37,445 nucleotides of DNA, taken from Paenibacillus whitsoniae (lineage in GTDB: Bacteria; Bacillota; Bacilli; Paenibacillales; NBRC-103111). Both the position numbers and the translations under genes were made by a program. The notes under the pieces were generated by a model. That model saw only the letters and a program-made list of their open reading frames with translations. It made no database searches and was not told where the DNA came from. Position 1 is the stretch's first letter; every line of letters starts with the position of its first letter. The stretch spans positions 1 to 37,445 of the forward strand of contig NZ_RXHU01000057.1 in NCBI RefSeq assembly GCF_003955665.1, given 5' to 3'. Positions 30,202 to 37,445 of the stretch are shown piece after piece.

Positions 30202-30999
30202 TTACTCCCTCATTTCCGATAATTCCGCTGCGTCTTCTTCCGCAAACGCCAATGCACTCCGACCGCCATAGTAGATCTCCTGCAGCTCCTGGCAATAGTC
30301 TTTCTCCGTAGCGTACACGATCAACGGCGGCAGCGTGCGAATCTCCGGCTTGCCGTCCTTGATGCCCTCGATGAGCACCATCATCGCTTCCTCGCCGGCG
30401 CGGGCGTGCACAAAGCGAATCCGCTTTGGCTCAATCCGATATTGCCGCATGAGCGTGCAAATATCGACCAGCCGCGTCGGCCGGTGCACCATCGCCACCT
30501 TGCCGCCGGCTTTCACCTGCTTGGCGCAAGCTGCGATCACATCCTCAAGCGTACAGTGAATCTCATGCCGCGCCGCCGCGAAATGTGCATTCGTGTTCTG
30601 CTCCCCGTTTGGCACCGGCAAATACGGCGGATTGACCGTCACCACATCGAATTGCCCATGGCCGAGTTCGCTGTGAATCGTTTTCAGGTCACCCTCCACC
30701 ATGTGCAGCCTGCCTTCCAGACCGTTCAGCGCCGCGTTGCGCTTCGCCATATCCGCGAGGCGCTCTTGAATTTCCACGCCCCAGATGTCCGCCCGCGTCC
30801 GCGTCGAGAGCAGCAGCGGCACGACGCCGTTCCCCGTGCACAGATCGAGCACGCGCCCTTTTGGCGGCACCGAAGCGAAGCGCCCGAGCAGCACGGCATC
30901 CATCGAGAAGCTGAACACCTCGTCGCTTTGAATAATTTTCAGATCATAAGTAAGTAAATCATCGATTCGTTCTGTTGAACGGAGCTCCACATGCTTCAT
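30202..30999 (-). CDS. yabB: TrmN6-like SAM-dependent methyltransferase YabB
   Basis: The 265-residue Rossmann methyltransferase has motif I VLDLCTGNGVVPLLLS (about 50-65) and the N6-adenine type motif NPPYLP (about 125-130). It resembles TrmN6, which methylates A37 in tRNA1(Val). ATG 30999 has only a distant AAAGGACG (about 14 bases upstream), so the start is less certain. A terminator separates it from yabA, although in related genomes the genes are adjacent. Confidence 0.9.
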   Translation of the reverse strand: MKHVELRSTERIDDLLTYDLKIIQSDEVFSFSMDAVLLGRFASVPPKGRVLDLCTGNGVVPLLLSTRTRADIWGVEIQERLADMAKRNAALNGLEGRLHMVEGDLKTIHSELGHGQFDVVTVNPPYLPVPNGEQNTNAHFAAARHEIHCTLEDVIAACAKQVKAGGKVAMVHRPTRLVDICTLMRQYRIEPKRIRFVHARAGEEAMMVLIEGIKDGKPEIRTLPPLIVYATEKDYCQELQEIYYGGRSALAFAEEDAAELSEMRE

Positions 31000-31041
31000 G
31001 CGTAATTCAATACGTCCTTTCGTACATCGCGCTAGTTATAA

Positions 31042-31083
31042 AGCTTTCCGAAATTACCGCCCACTTTATTTTGGAAAGTCTCC
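31042..31083 (-). repeat. dispersed repeat C, copy 2 (compact palindrome)
   Basis: The minus strand reads GGAGACTTTCCAAAATAAAG directly followed by TGGGCGGTAATTTCGGAAAG. CTTTCC-A-AAAT and ATTT-C-GGAAAG are inverted ends around AAAGTGGGCGGTA. The same two blocks occur, separated, at 23505-23583. It lies in the yabA-yabB gap where the yabB promoter would be expected; a TATAAC follows immediately. Confidence 0.7.
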
Positions 31084-31090
31084 TTATGGA

Positions 31091-31117
31091 AAAAAACCGT
31101 AAGGGCAACCCCTACGG
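31091..31117 (-). terminator. intrinsic terminator after yabA
   Basis: CCGTAGGGG-ttg-CCCTTACGG followed by six T on the minus strand, nine base pairs with one G-U pair, starting about 10 bases past the yabA stop. It ends the darA-to-yabA transcription unit. Confidence 0.9.
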
Positions 31118-31126
31118 CACACACAC

Positions 31127-31471
31127 TTATTTATTTAAGAAGGATAAGCAGAACAAACAATCTCCCTCGGTCCGAAGATGGCCGTAATACACATTACAAA
31201 TATGAAAACCTTCATTATATAAACGGTGCAAATTATCGTACCCGGCCCCTGGGAGCGGAACAGGCTCCACCGTATGCTTCACTGGCGCCGCTGCTGTTAC
31301 CGTCTCTTCTTGACGAATGAGCTTGCGGAGCTGCTGGTTCTCAATGCTTAACCGCTTATTTTCTTCGATGAGCGAAATAATTTGCTTCTTCAAGGCGCCT
31401 AATTCGGCGTACGTGGCACCCATTCGCTCTTCGATTTCATCCATTTGTCCGAAAATATCATGTTTATCCAC
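31127..31471 (-). CDS. yabA: replication initiation control protein YabA
   Basis: The 114-residue protein starts with GTG at 31471 (VDKHDIFGQMDEIEERMG) after AGAGGTGAAAG; the frame opens earlier at 31522 without family resemblance. Residues about 3-60 form a long coiled coil (LKKQIISLIEENKRLSIENQQLRKLI) for tetramer formation and about 80-112 a zinc-binding end with HICNVYYGH and CLFC. YabA binds DnaA and the DnaN clamp and prevents over-initiation. It lies in a unit with holB and ricT, as in B. subtilis. Confidence 0.93.
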   Translation of the reverse strand: MDKHDIFGQMDEIEERMGATYAELGALKKQIISLIEENKRLSIENQQLRKLIRQEETVTAAAPVKHTVEPVPLPGAGYDNLHRLYNEGFHICNVYYGHLRTEGDCLFCLSFLNK

Positions 31472-31524
31472 GCTTTCACCTCTAACGCCTTGTATGCTTA
31501 TTGGCCAGCGCCTCCCAGGCAAAT

Positions 31525-32328
31525 CTATTCTTGTTCGACCACATCGTCAAACGGCAGATCCAACGCCTTCCCGAGATCGAAAAGCTGCACTTTCGCCGTA
31601 CGTTCCTTTACGTTCAGTGACAGCACCTTACCGTTGCCGTACGATGTAATCACGAACCGTCCGACAGTCGGCAGCGTATCCTTGGCACTTTCGTAGTTAT
31701 CATGCTCATACTTCAAGCAGCACATTAACCGTCCGCATAAGCCGGAAATCTTCGTCGGATTCAGGCTCAAATTCTGGTCCTTGGCCATCTTGATGGACAC
31801 CGGCTCAAAGTCGCCTAAAAACGACGAGCAGCACAGGATGCGGCCGCACGGCCCGATCCCGCCCAGCATCTTCGCCTCGTCGCGAACCCCGATCTGACGA
31901 AGCTCGATTCTTGTCCGGAAAATGCTCGCCAAATCCTTGACCAGCTCCCGAAAGTCGACACGGCCCTCGGCTGTGAAATAAAAAATAATTTTATTGCGAT
32001 CGAACGTATACTCCACGTCGACTAGCTTCATCTTAAGGTTGTGGTCTCGGATTTTATCATGGCACGTCTGAAAAGCATCCTTGGCCGCCCGTTTATTGTC
32101 TTCAACCAAGTCTGCATCGGCATCATCCGCAATCCGAATCACTTTCTTGAGCGGCAGAACAACATCGTTCTCTTTAACTGTCTTCTTGCCAACCACGACT
32201 TTGCCGTACTCTACGCCGCGCGCCGTCTCTACAATCACGGCACTCTCTTTCTCAATCGGCAAGTCAATCGGATCAAAATAATATATTTTACCCGCTTTCT
32301 TGAAGCGGACGCCAACAACTGAATACAT
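31525..32328 (-). CDS. ricT: regulatory iron-sulfur protein RicT (YaaT, PSP1 domain)
   Basis: The 267-residue PSP1-domain protein contains MYSVVGVRFKKAGKIYYFDP, YTFDRNKIIFYFTAEGRVDFREL and the cysteine sets GPCGRILCCSSF and GLCGRLMCCLKYE. In B. subtilis RicT joins RicA and RicF in a complex with [4Fe-4S] clusters that guides RNase Y cleavage and speeds Spo0A phosphorylation. One base separates it from the holB stop. No ricA or ricF is in the window. Confidence 0.95.
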   Translation of the reverse strand: MYSVVGVRFKKAGKIYYFDPIDLPIEKESAVIVETARGVEYGKVVVGKKTVKENDVVLPLKKVIRIADDADADLVEDNKRAAKDAFQTCHDKIRDHNLKMKLVDVEYTFDRNKIIFYFTAEGRVDFRELVKDLASIFRTRIELRQIGVRDEAKMLGGIGPCGRILCCSSFLGDFEPVSIKMAKDQNLSLNPTKISGLCGRLMCCLKYEHDNYESAKDTLPTVGRFVITSYGNGKVLSLNVKERTAKVQLFDLGKALDLPFDDVVEQE

Positions 32329-32329
32329 C

Positions 32330-33307
32330 TTACACCCCCTGCATCTCCACGAGCATTTTCTCGATCACCAGCTGACTATTTGCGTTGAAGCGCAGACGCT
32401 TCTGAATTTCTACAGCCTGCTCCATCATTCGCACCCAAGCCGAAACGTCCCGACTGAATGCGAGGGAGCTCATCCAGTCCAGCTGATCGTGATATACGAG
32501 CTTGTCTCTGCGTTCCAAACGCAGCTGTACCATATCTTTAAACCAGAGAATCAACAAATCGAACAACGTCGGGATGTGATCCGCCAGCTCTGTTTTCACA
32601 ATTCGCTGCTGCACCGTAATCATGGAAGTCGGATAACGCGTCAGCGTCTCCTTCGCTAATTGTAACACTACGCTTCTCATTTCTGCAAACCAATTTGAGG
32701 CGATCAAATCTCTAGCCGCCTGAAGTCCCGCTGTCATATGCACGGCAGGATGCGCCAAGGCTGCGGGCAAGCCTTCTTCTAATAACTGCAGCAGCATCTG
32801 CTCTCTCGGCATCGGTGTAAACTGAATCCACTGCGCACGCGACTGAATCGTCGGCAGCAACGCGTTGCCATTTTCCGTAATCAAAATTGCTACTACACGG
32901 GACGTCGGCTCCTCGAGAAACTTCAGCAAGGAATTGGCCGCTTGCACCGTCATTTTATCCGCATGTTCAATCACATAAATCTTCGTACCTGAAGCCGTCG
33001 CCCGGTAAGCGAATTCCTTCTGCAGCTCGCGAATCTGCTCGATCTTGATCGAGGCCCCTTCCGGTGCCACCATGTGCAGATCAGGATGATTGCCATGCTC
33101 GACTTTCCGGCATTCCAAACATTCGCCGCAAGCGTCGTCGACACCATGCTGGCAGTAAATCGCTTTCGCCAGTGCCTTCGCCATCTCTGCACGGCCTGTT
33201 CCTACAGGTCCGCTGAAAATATAAGCATGCGACAGCTTGTCCTGGCGCAGCCCGTTTTGCAGAAGCCGTTTGGCCGCTTCTTGCCCTGGTATGGCATTAA
33301 AGGACAT
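32330..33307 (-). CDS. holB: DNA polymerase III delta prime subunit
   Basis: The 325-residue AAA+ protein shows SHAYIFSGPVGTGRAEMAKALA, a P-loop in which the usual Lys is Arg, a four-Cys zinc module (CQHGVDDACGECLECRK, about 50-66), the NSLLKFLEEPT sensor region (about 118-128) and ESRAQWIQF-type SRC-like motif. The delta prime subunit is the clamp-loader stator and commonly has a degenerate P-loop. GGAGCGG precedes the ATG. Its neighbours yaaR and ricT are the conserved ones. Confidence 0.95.
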   Translation of the reverse strand: MSFNAIPGQEAAKRLLQNGLRQDKLSHAYIFSGPVGTGRAEMAKALAKAIYCQHGVDDACGECLECRKVEHGNHPDLHMVAPEGASIKIEQIRELQKEFAYRATASGTKIYVIEHADKMTVQAANSLLKFLEEPTSRVVAILITENGNALLPTIQSRAQWIQFTPMPREQMLLQLLEEGLPAALAHPAVHMTAGLQAARDLIASNWFAEMRSVVLQLAKETLTRYPTSMITVQQRIVKTELADHIPTLFDLLILWFKDMVQLRLERRDKLVYHDQLDWMSSLAFSRDVSAWVRMMEQAVEIQKRLRFNANSQLVIEKMLVEMQGV

Positions 33308-33340
33308 TTCGCAACCGCTCCATCCTAAAAAGGTAGTTCA

Positions 33341-33787
33341 CTAAAATAACAAGTTAATCAGCATCCCTCGGATTTCACCGATTCTTTGCAAAATCTCGAT
33401 GCGCCCCTGCTCCGTTTCCAGCAGTTCGTCCGCCAGCGAGAGCAATGTCTGATCAATCTCATCCAAAATTTTATACCGCTTCGAGCGGCCGCGGCGATCC
33501 CAGCCTTTCGTATCTCTTAGCGTCACGCCTCGGCGGGCCGTTTCCTCCAAAAACTGGCGGATCATCAGCTTATATTGCAGGAGCTCTCGCACCGTCATCG
33601 CTCTCGACAAGCGATCTCCTTGGAGATTAATCTGCTGCGCCATGCGGCTGAGCTGCTCCTGCGTGACTTTCTCGTCATGCTGAAGCATCATGTCCGCAAA
33701 ATTCCGGGGGGCCAGCTGCGGCGGTGCGGCGTTCTCATTCACTTTGACATTTTTACCGATGGGCTGCCACCCCGGATTAATTTTCAA
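33341..33787 (-). CDS. yaaR: YaaR-family protein (DUF327)
   Basis: The 148-residue protein is mostly helical, with RNFADMMLQHDEKVTQEQLSRM, the ARRGVTLRDTKGWDRRGRSKRY turn and a final helical LLETEQGRIEILQRIGEIRGMLINLLF. It matches the DUF327 family, always beside darA and holB in Bacillales; its function is unknown. The N-terminus (about 1-25) is probably flexible. Downstream holB starts 33 bases later. Confidence 0.9.
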   Translation of the reverse strand: MKINPGWQPIGKNVKVNENAAPPQLAPRNFADMMLQHDEKVTQEQLSRMAQQINLQGDRLSRAMTVRELLQYKLMIRQFLEETARRGVTLRDTKGWDRRGRSKRYKILDEIDQTLLSLADELLETEQGRIEILQRIGEIRGMLINLLF

Positions 33788-33823
33788 GACGCATCCATCC
33801 CTCGCGCGTTAATCTAATTTATG

Positions 33824-34153
33824 TTAAAAGTGCTCAAATCGCTCAACCGGCAGTACGAAAACAGCCGCGCCACCCACCTGGACTTCGACAGGAAACGGAA
33901 TGTAGGAATCGGTCGTGCCGCCCATTGGCGAAACCGGTGTTACGAGCTGCTCCCGAATTTTACAATTTGCTCGGATTACCTGCATCACTTCCTGCACCCG
34001 GTCATCCTCCGTACCAATCATAAAGGTCGTATTCCCTGCACGCAAAAATCCACCCGTACTTGCCAGCTTCGTTGCTCGAAAGCCTTCTTTAATCAATGCG
34101 TTGGAAAGACGGTTGCTATCTTTATCTTGTACTACGGCTACGACAAGTTTCAT
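33824..34153 (-). CDS. darA: cyclic di-AMP receptor DarA (PII-like, YaaQ)
   Basis: The 109-residue PII-like protein begins MKLVVAVVQDKDSNRLSNAL and has the c-di-AMP contacts region FRATKLASTGGFLRAGNTTF and GTEDDRVQEVMQVI, ending in GGAAVFVLPVERFEHF. It binds c-di-AMP; downstream partners are not established. ATG 34153 follows AAGAGGAGG; the frame opens earlier at 34285 inside tmk. The window also contains a c-di-AMP riboswitch in front of yabE. Confidence 0.95.
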   Translation of the reverse strand: MKLVVAVVQDKDSNRLSNALIKEGFRATKLASTGGFLRAGNTTFMIGTEDDRVQEVMQVIRANCKIREQLVTPVSPMGGTTDSYIPFPVEVQVGGAAVFVLPVERFEHF

Positions 34154-34199
34154 AAAGTGATGCCTCCTCTTATTATAAACTAAGATTGCTATTCCCGCT

Positions 34200-34853
34200 T
34201 TAGCCGGAAATATGTTCCTTGAGCAGTTGCTCACAATCCTGCCGAATATCTGCAGCAATCGCATCCTCGCTGCGATGGGCATCAATCACACGCACTCTGG
34301 CCGGATTGTCAGCCGCAATCGCGTGAAACCCTTCCCGCACCCTACTGTGATAAGCGGCATGTTTCTGTTCGATGCGGTCAAGCCCTTGGCCTGCCGCGGC
34401 AGAAGCACGTTGCTGCAGCCTGCTGAGGCTGACTTCAACCGGCACATCGAGCAAATACGTGCACGTGGCCTGCAAGCCGGAGCTCGCAAACGCCGAGATC
34501 GCTTTGACCTGCTCCGCCGCAATCCCGAGTCCATGGGCCTGATACGCAACACTCGCGTCGATGAAGCGATCACAAAGCACGATTTTTCCCGCTTGCAGCG
34601 CCGGCATAATCAGTTCATGCACATGCTGCGCCCTGGAAGCTGCGTACAGCAGCACTTCCGCCTGATCCACCATCTCCCGGTGAGCCGGATCCAGAATAAT
34701 ACTGCGAATCTTGTCGCTGATCACGGTCCCGCCCGGTTCCCTCGTTACAAGGATGTCGTACCCTTGCTCTTTCAGTTCCTCGGCCAATCGTTTAAGCTGT
34801 GTCGTTTTTCCGGCGCCGTCTGGCCCTTCAAACGTAATGAAAATTCCGTTCAC
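34200..34853 (-). CDS. tmk: thymidylate kinase
   Basis: The 217-residue P-loop kinase has FEGPDGAGKTTQLKRL (about 8-23), the VTREPGGT loop, the DRF motif in VLCDRFIDASVAYQAHGLG (about 93-111) and a LID region near SLSRLQQRASAA. It phosphorylates dTMP to dTDP. The start is GTG at 34853, with GGAGGAAGAC just upstream. It lies between the decarboxylase gene and darA as in B. subtilis. Confidence 0.96.
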   Translation of the reverse strand: MNGIFITFEGPDGAGKTTQLKRLAEELKEQGYDILVTREPGGTVISDKIRSIILDPAHREMVDQAEVLLYAASRAQHVHELIMPALQAGKIVLCDRFIDASVAYQAHGLGIAAEQVKAISAFASSGLQATCTYLLDVPVEVSLSRLQQRASAAAGQGLDRIEQKHAAYHSRVREGFHAIAADNPARVRVIDAHRSEDAIAADIRQDCEQLLKEHISG

Positions 34854-34894
34854 GTCTTCCTCCTGCTACTGCTACTGCAAACGCTGCCTAGCTG

Positions 34895-36424
34895 TTATTT
34901 CGTGATAGGTTTGTATATTCGCAACTGCTTCGTGTGTCCAAAATCGGTCCCTTGAAACCTAATGCCACGCCCATGCAGGGCAATTAGTGCTTCTACGCTT
35001 GAGGCCGTAATCACTTCTCCCGGATACAAATACGGAATGCCCGGCGGATAAGGAATCACCATGTCCGCGGAACAGTGACCAATTGCTTCCTGCGCATCCA
35101 CCTCACTATAGACATCATCAGAACCAGCCCCCTGCCACCCTGCCTTTCTTGCAAAAGCGACCGGAGAAGAGATGGGTGTGTAGTAGGGTAATTTAAGTAT
35201 ATTCGAGATAGGCGCCTGAAGTTCCTGCTTCTCCCTCCTGATGTCCCAACAAATGTTGTCCAGCGCTTCGGCTGCGCGGAGCATTTCCTCCTGCGAGGTA
35301 GCCGGTGTGAACACCAGCAGTACCAGATGGCCGTCGGTCATTTCCACATAACAGCCCTGATCTTCAAGCTGATCTTTCAGCTGGGATCCTGTGAGTGTCC
35401 CTGTCTGATCGTAGATCGTGATTTTAAAAGGATCCGCTGTTTCGTGCGAGCTTTCCCCTGCGGCGACCGGGAAATGCTGCGGGAAATAGCCGATGACGCC
35501 TGTGGCGTCGAGCCGTTCGCGGAACGCTTGCACAGTAGCGAGTCCCTGCGCGATCCACGCAGCGCCTTCCGTGTGCAGGCGCCGCCGCGCCAAGTCGAGT
35601 GACGCCATAATGGGGTACGACGGGCTTGAGCTTTGCAGCATCGCCAACATTTGTCGGACCGCGCTGCGATCGATACGCGGCCCCTGCACATGCAGCATCG
35701 CGCCCATGGTCATCGCGGTCAGCATTTTATGCGTGGATTGCACCACCGCATCCGCCCCTTGCGACAGCGCCGACGCCGGCAGCGCTTCGTGAAAGCCGTA
35801 ATGCGCGCCGTGCGCCTCATCCACCAGCAAAAGCCTATCGCTTGCATGCAGCAGCTTGGCAAACGGCGTCAAATCTACCCCCATCCCGTAATAATTGGGA
35901 TTGGTGAGCAAGAGCGCTTTCGCGGTCGGGTAGCGGCGGACGGCCTCTTGGACATCCGCAAGCCGCAAGCCCGCGGCCACCCCTGACGCCTCGTGTACCC
36001 GAGGCGCAATGAACACCGCTTTGGCCTGGGCCAGCATCAGGCCATGCAACACCGACTTGTGCACGTTCCTCTGCACAAGAATCAAGTCCCCTGGCGCACA
36101 CGTCGCCAGGATCATCGCCAGGTTGCCGGCCGTGCTTCCCCCAACCAGAAAAAATGTCTCCTCCGCGCCAAAGCACGCCGCGGCGAGCTGCTCCGCCTCC
36201 ATAATCGCTTCCTCCGGATGATGGAGATCGTCCAGCCCTGTAATTTCCGTATAATCTATGGACATGATGTCCTGATAAAAACGCTTCGCGTCCCCGGTCA
36301 ACCCCTGACCGGATTTATGGCCCGGCACGTGGAAGCTAGCAGGTCGCTTTGCGTGATGCGCCACCATCGCTTCAAATAGCGGGGCGCGGCTCACGTCCTC
36401 TTTTTCAAATTGACTTCTCTTCAT
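34895..36424 (-). CDS. Orn/Lys/Arg decarboxylase-family PLP protein (YaaO-like)
   Basis: With ATG 36424 (GGGGAG ten bases upstream) the protein has 509 residues; an earlier in-frame ATG at 36451 has no clear ribosome-binding site. It shows SFHVPGHKSGQG near the start, the PLP domain with GGSTAGNLAMI, LLVDEAHGAHYGFHEALP and the Schiff-base Lys in QSTHKMLTAMTMGAML (about 225-240), then a C-terminal domain with PPGIPYLYPGE. Relatives decarboxylate lysine, ornithine or arginine; the substrate cannot be fixed here. Position before tmk equals yaaO. Confidence 0.92.
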   Translation of the reverse strand: MKRSQFEKEDVSRAPLFEAMVAHHAKRPASFHVPGHKSGQGLTGDAKRFYQDIMSIDYTEITGLDDLHHPEEAIMEAEQLAAACFGAEETFFLVGGSTAGNLAMILATCAPGDLILVQRNVHKSVLHGLMLAQAKAVFIAPRVHEASGVAAGLRLADVQEAVRRYPTAKALLLTNPNYYGMGVDLTPFAKLLHASDRLLLVDEAHGAHYGFHEALPASALSQGADAVVQSTHKMLTAMTMGAMLHVQGPRIDRSAVRQMLAMLQSSSPSYPIMASLDLARRRLHTEGAAWIAQGLATVQAFRERLDATGVIGYFPQHFPVAAGESSHETADPFKITIYDQTGTLTGSQLKDQLEDQGCYVEMTDGHLVLLVFTPATSQEEMLRAAEALDNICWDIRREKQELQAPISNILKLPYYTPISSPVAFARKAGWQGAGSDDVYSEVDAQEAIGHCSADMVIPYPPGIPYLYPGEVITASSVEALIALHGRGIRFQGTDFGHTKQLRIYKPITK

Positions 36425-36496
36425 CTGATCTTTACTCCCCATGGCATCCATGCCCACTTCTACTGACTCTATAGTAGTGGATTCCAGCCTAAAAAA

Positions 36497-36522
36497 CAAA
36501 AAAGCTTCTTACAGGAAGAAGC
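36497..36522 (-). terminator. intrinsic terminator after gin
   Basis: AGCTTCTT-cctgt-AAGAAGCT followed by five T on the minus strand, directly after the gin stop codon. Confidence 0.88.
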
Positions 36523-36526
36523 TCTC

Positions 36527-36727
36527 TTAATTCATATAGTGCCGTGAGTTTCCAGAAACAAAGGCTTTCTTCATCTGACTCACAAAAAACGGATATTTCT
36601 TATCGCTCACCGACGTTTTCACAATCTCATTGCTGCAGCTGTCGCAAATGAACGCCGTCACTATGTGAATGCCGCCCATTTTATGCTGCTCACAAATCAT
36701 GCATAGACCAATCCGGCTCTCCTCCAT
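36527..36727 (-). CDS. csfB: sigma-G inhibitor Gin (CsfB)
   Basis: The 66-residue protein has two CxxC pairs (C9/C12 in CMIC and C28/C31 in CDSC) around GGIHIVTAFI, and then SDKKYPFFVSQMKK, as in CsfB/Gin. Gin binds sigma-G (and sigma-E) to prevent early activity in the forespore. ATG 36727 follows AGAGGTGAT; the frame opens at 36742. A sigma-F-like promoter upstream fits its known control. It marks the start of the conserved gene order. Confidence 0.92.
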   Translation of the reverse strand: MEESRIGLCMICEQHKMGGIHIVTAFICDSCSNEIVKTSVSDKKYPFFVSQMKKAFVSGNSRHYMN

Positions 36728-36753
36728 GTGATCACCTCTCACCTTTTATCACT

Positions 36754-36782
36754 ATTATATCCCTTTCCCGATTCTCCTAAAC
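36754..36782 (-). promoter_or_regulatory. sigma-F-like promoter of gin
   Basis: On the minus strand GTTTA (36778-36782), 15 bases, GGATATAAT (36754-36762). The -10 fits GGNNANANT fully and the -35 matches GYATA at four of five positions. It lies 27-55 bases before the ATG. Confidence 0.65.
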
Positions 36783-36800
36783 TAGCTTATCCCTTATAAT
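36772..36800 (+). promoter_or_regulatory. possible promoter of the plus-strand membrane gene
   Basis: TATAAT (36795-36800) with TTCTCC (36772-36777) 17 bases upstream; the -35 is weak. It overlaps the divergent gin promoter, so the two could interfere. Confidence 0.45.
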
Positions 36801-36860
36801 ATGGAAGAAAGCTGCCGATATATCCTTATATCTGCTTATTAGCCCTCGGAGGTCGCACCT

Positions 36861-37388
36861 ATGCCAACCATGCAGGAATCCCAATTGTCCAAGCAATCAA
36901 CCGTGTACAGTTACACCCTCGCTAAACGAATTTACCATTCCTGGTACAAAATCGCGCTCTATCTCGCCATCATCCTGCTGGCCGTTTCCTATAAATTCAA
37001 CTCTAGCAACTTGCTGCCCATGCTGGTCAGTTATCCATTGGTGCTCATTTTTCACACCCTGCTGATACGGGCTTATTTTCAATTCACCATCGGCATGGCC
37101 ATGCGCGGCTGGTCTTATCGGTTCGGTGTTTTTTGGGCGGGTTTCCTGCCTGACGGCCATGCGTCGATCAAGCTTGTGAACACCGTCCTGCAGCAATTGC
37201 TCTGGATCGGACTTGCTTTGATTGCCTTGCTATACCCTTGGATTCCGCAAAACTGGCTTTTCTACCTGCTGCTGTTCCACTGTTGGATGCTGATGCCGCG
37301 GTTGTGGTTCATGCTTCGTTTTCGAGCTTATCGGAAAATCGGTCTTGTAAAAATCACAAGCACGGACACGTCCTGTTATCTTCAATAA
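36861..37388 (+). CDS. unknown four-helix membrane protein
   Basis: The 175-residue protein starts with ATG 36861 after CGGAGGTCG. I do not recognise a family. It has four likely membrane segments: about 33-46 (IALYLAIILLAVSY), 52-70 (LPMLVSYPLVLIFHTLLI), 107-125 (LLWIGLALIALLYPWI) and 129-150 (WLFYLLLFHCWMLMPRLWFM). N- and C-termini are polar and a basic, aromatic loop (FTIGMAMRGWSYRFG) lies between segments two and three. It is transcribed away from gin and is followed by a weak terminator. It is not part of the B. subtilis order. Confidence 0.75.
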   Translation: MPTMQESQLSKQSTVYSYTLAKRIYHSWYKIALYLAIILLAVSYKFNSSNLLPMLVSYPLVLIFHTLLIRAYFQFTIGMAMRGWSYRFGVFWAGFLPDGHASIKLVNTVLQQLLWIGLALIALLYPWIPQNWLFYLLLFHCWMLMPRLWFMLRFRAYRKIGLVKITSTDTSCYLQ

Positions 37389-37390
37389 GC

Positions 37391-37422
37391 TAAGCCCGCC
37401 GGGCGTGTCCCGACAGGCTTTC
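37391..37422 (+). terminator. possible terminator after the membrane gene
   Basis: AAGCC...CGGG-cgtgt-CCCG...GGCTT followed by TCTGG; the stem has small internal loops and the T run is short. The window ends in AAAAAAGCCTT, probably the terminator of a minus-strand gene outside the window. Confidence 0.45.
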
Positions 37423-37445
37423 TGGCATAGAAAAAAGCCTTACTC

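Noticed and set aside
34895..34955. alternative product: arginine decarboxylase SpeA for the PLP gene
   Set aside because: The family is clear but the substrate is not; the position corresponds to yaaO rather than speA, so no specific symbol is given.
1..37445. tRNA, rRNA genes, prophage or complete insertion sequences
   Set aside because: I saw no cloverleaf with TTCRA loops, no rRNA signature stretches and no transposase or integrase frames.

Overview
The window looks like a chromosomal contig end from an endospore-forming member of the Bacillales, most likely Paenibacillaceae (Paenibacillus or a close relative). Reasons: moderate-to-high GC with GC-rich wobble positions, strong GGAGG-type ribosome-binding sites, many sporulation genes (spoVG, spoVT, yabG, yabP, yabQ, sspF, fin, gin), and a gene order that follows, read right to left, the Bacillus subtilis csfB-to-yabR region near the origin. 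Genus is inference. The first 19 bases are not genomic: they match the Tn5/Nextera mosaic end.

Layout, in the transcription direction of most genes (minus strand, right to left). 36.9-34.2 kb: a divergently transcribed unknown membrane protein (+), gin (sigma-G inhibitor) with a sigma-F-like promoter, an Orn/Lys/Arg decarboxylase-family protein and tmk. 34.2-31.1 kb: darA (c-di-AMP receptor), yaaR, holB, ricT, yabA, closed by a terminator. 31.0-29.3 kb: the two methyltransferases yabB and rsmI. 29.3-28.2 kb: a repeat cluster, a possible small RNA, abrB (+) with a sigma-A promoter and Spo0A boxes. 28.2-26.2 kb: an HD-domain phosphohydrolase and tatD. 26.2-24.2 kb: ecsAB (+), overlapping tatD tail to tail. 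24.0-20.5 kb: a c-di-AMP (ydaO) riboswitch with terminator in front of yabE, then rnmV and rsmA. 20.5-17.5 kb: yabG, veg (tandem near-consensus promoters), sspF with an unusual long tail, ispE. 17.5-16.8 kb: a gene-free stretch with a second repeat cluster. 16.8-13.6 kb: purR (PurBox), ridA, spoVG (perfect sigma-H promoter), glmU. 13.4-11.3 kb: a highly structured leader that hides the ctc ribosome-binding site, ctc, a small unrecognised plus-strand gene, pth, fin. 11.2-5.8 kb: mfd, a PrsA/SurA-type foldase lipoprotein, spoVT. 5.6 kb-end: yabM-like flippase, yabN (MazG), hup, rqcP, yabP, yabQ, divIC and truncated yabR.

The genes share a few themes: sporulation control (AbrB, SpoVG, SpoVT, Fin, Gin, RicT, Spo0A/sigma-H/sigma-F-type sites), ribosome and RNA maturation (RsmA, RsmI, RnmV, YabB, Pth, RqcP, L25), chromosome replication (HolB, Tmk, YabA, HU), envelope building (GlmU, YabM, DivIC, YabE) and c-di-AMP signalling (riboswitch plus DarA). 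Compared with B. subtilis, metS, prs and yazA are missing from their usual places, while ecsAB, the HD gene and the foldase gene are present. The most noteworthy unexplained structures are the ctc leader, two 2+2 inverted repeat clusters with the same ~51-bp geometry but different sequence, a dispersed palindromic repeat, and the candidate small RNA behind abrB.
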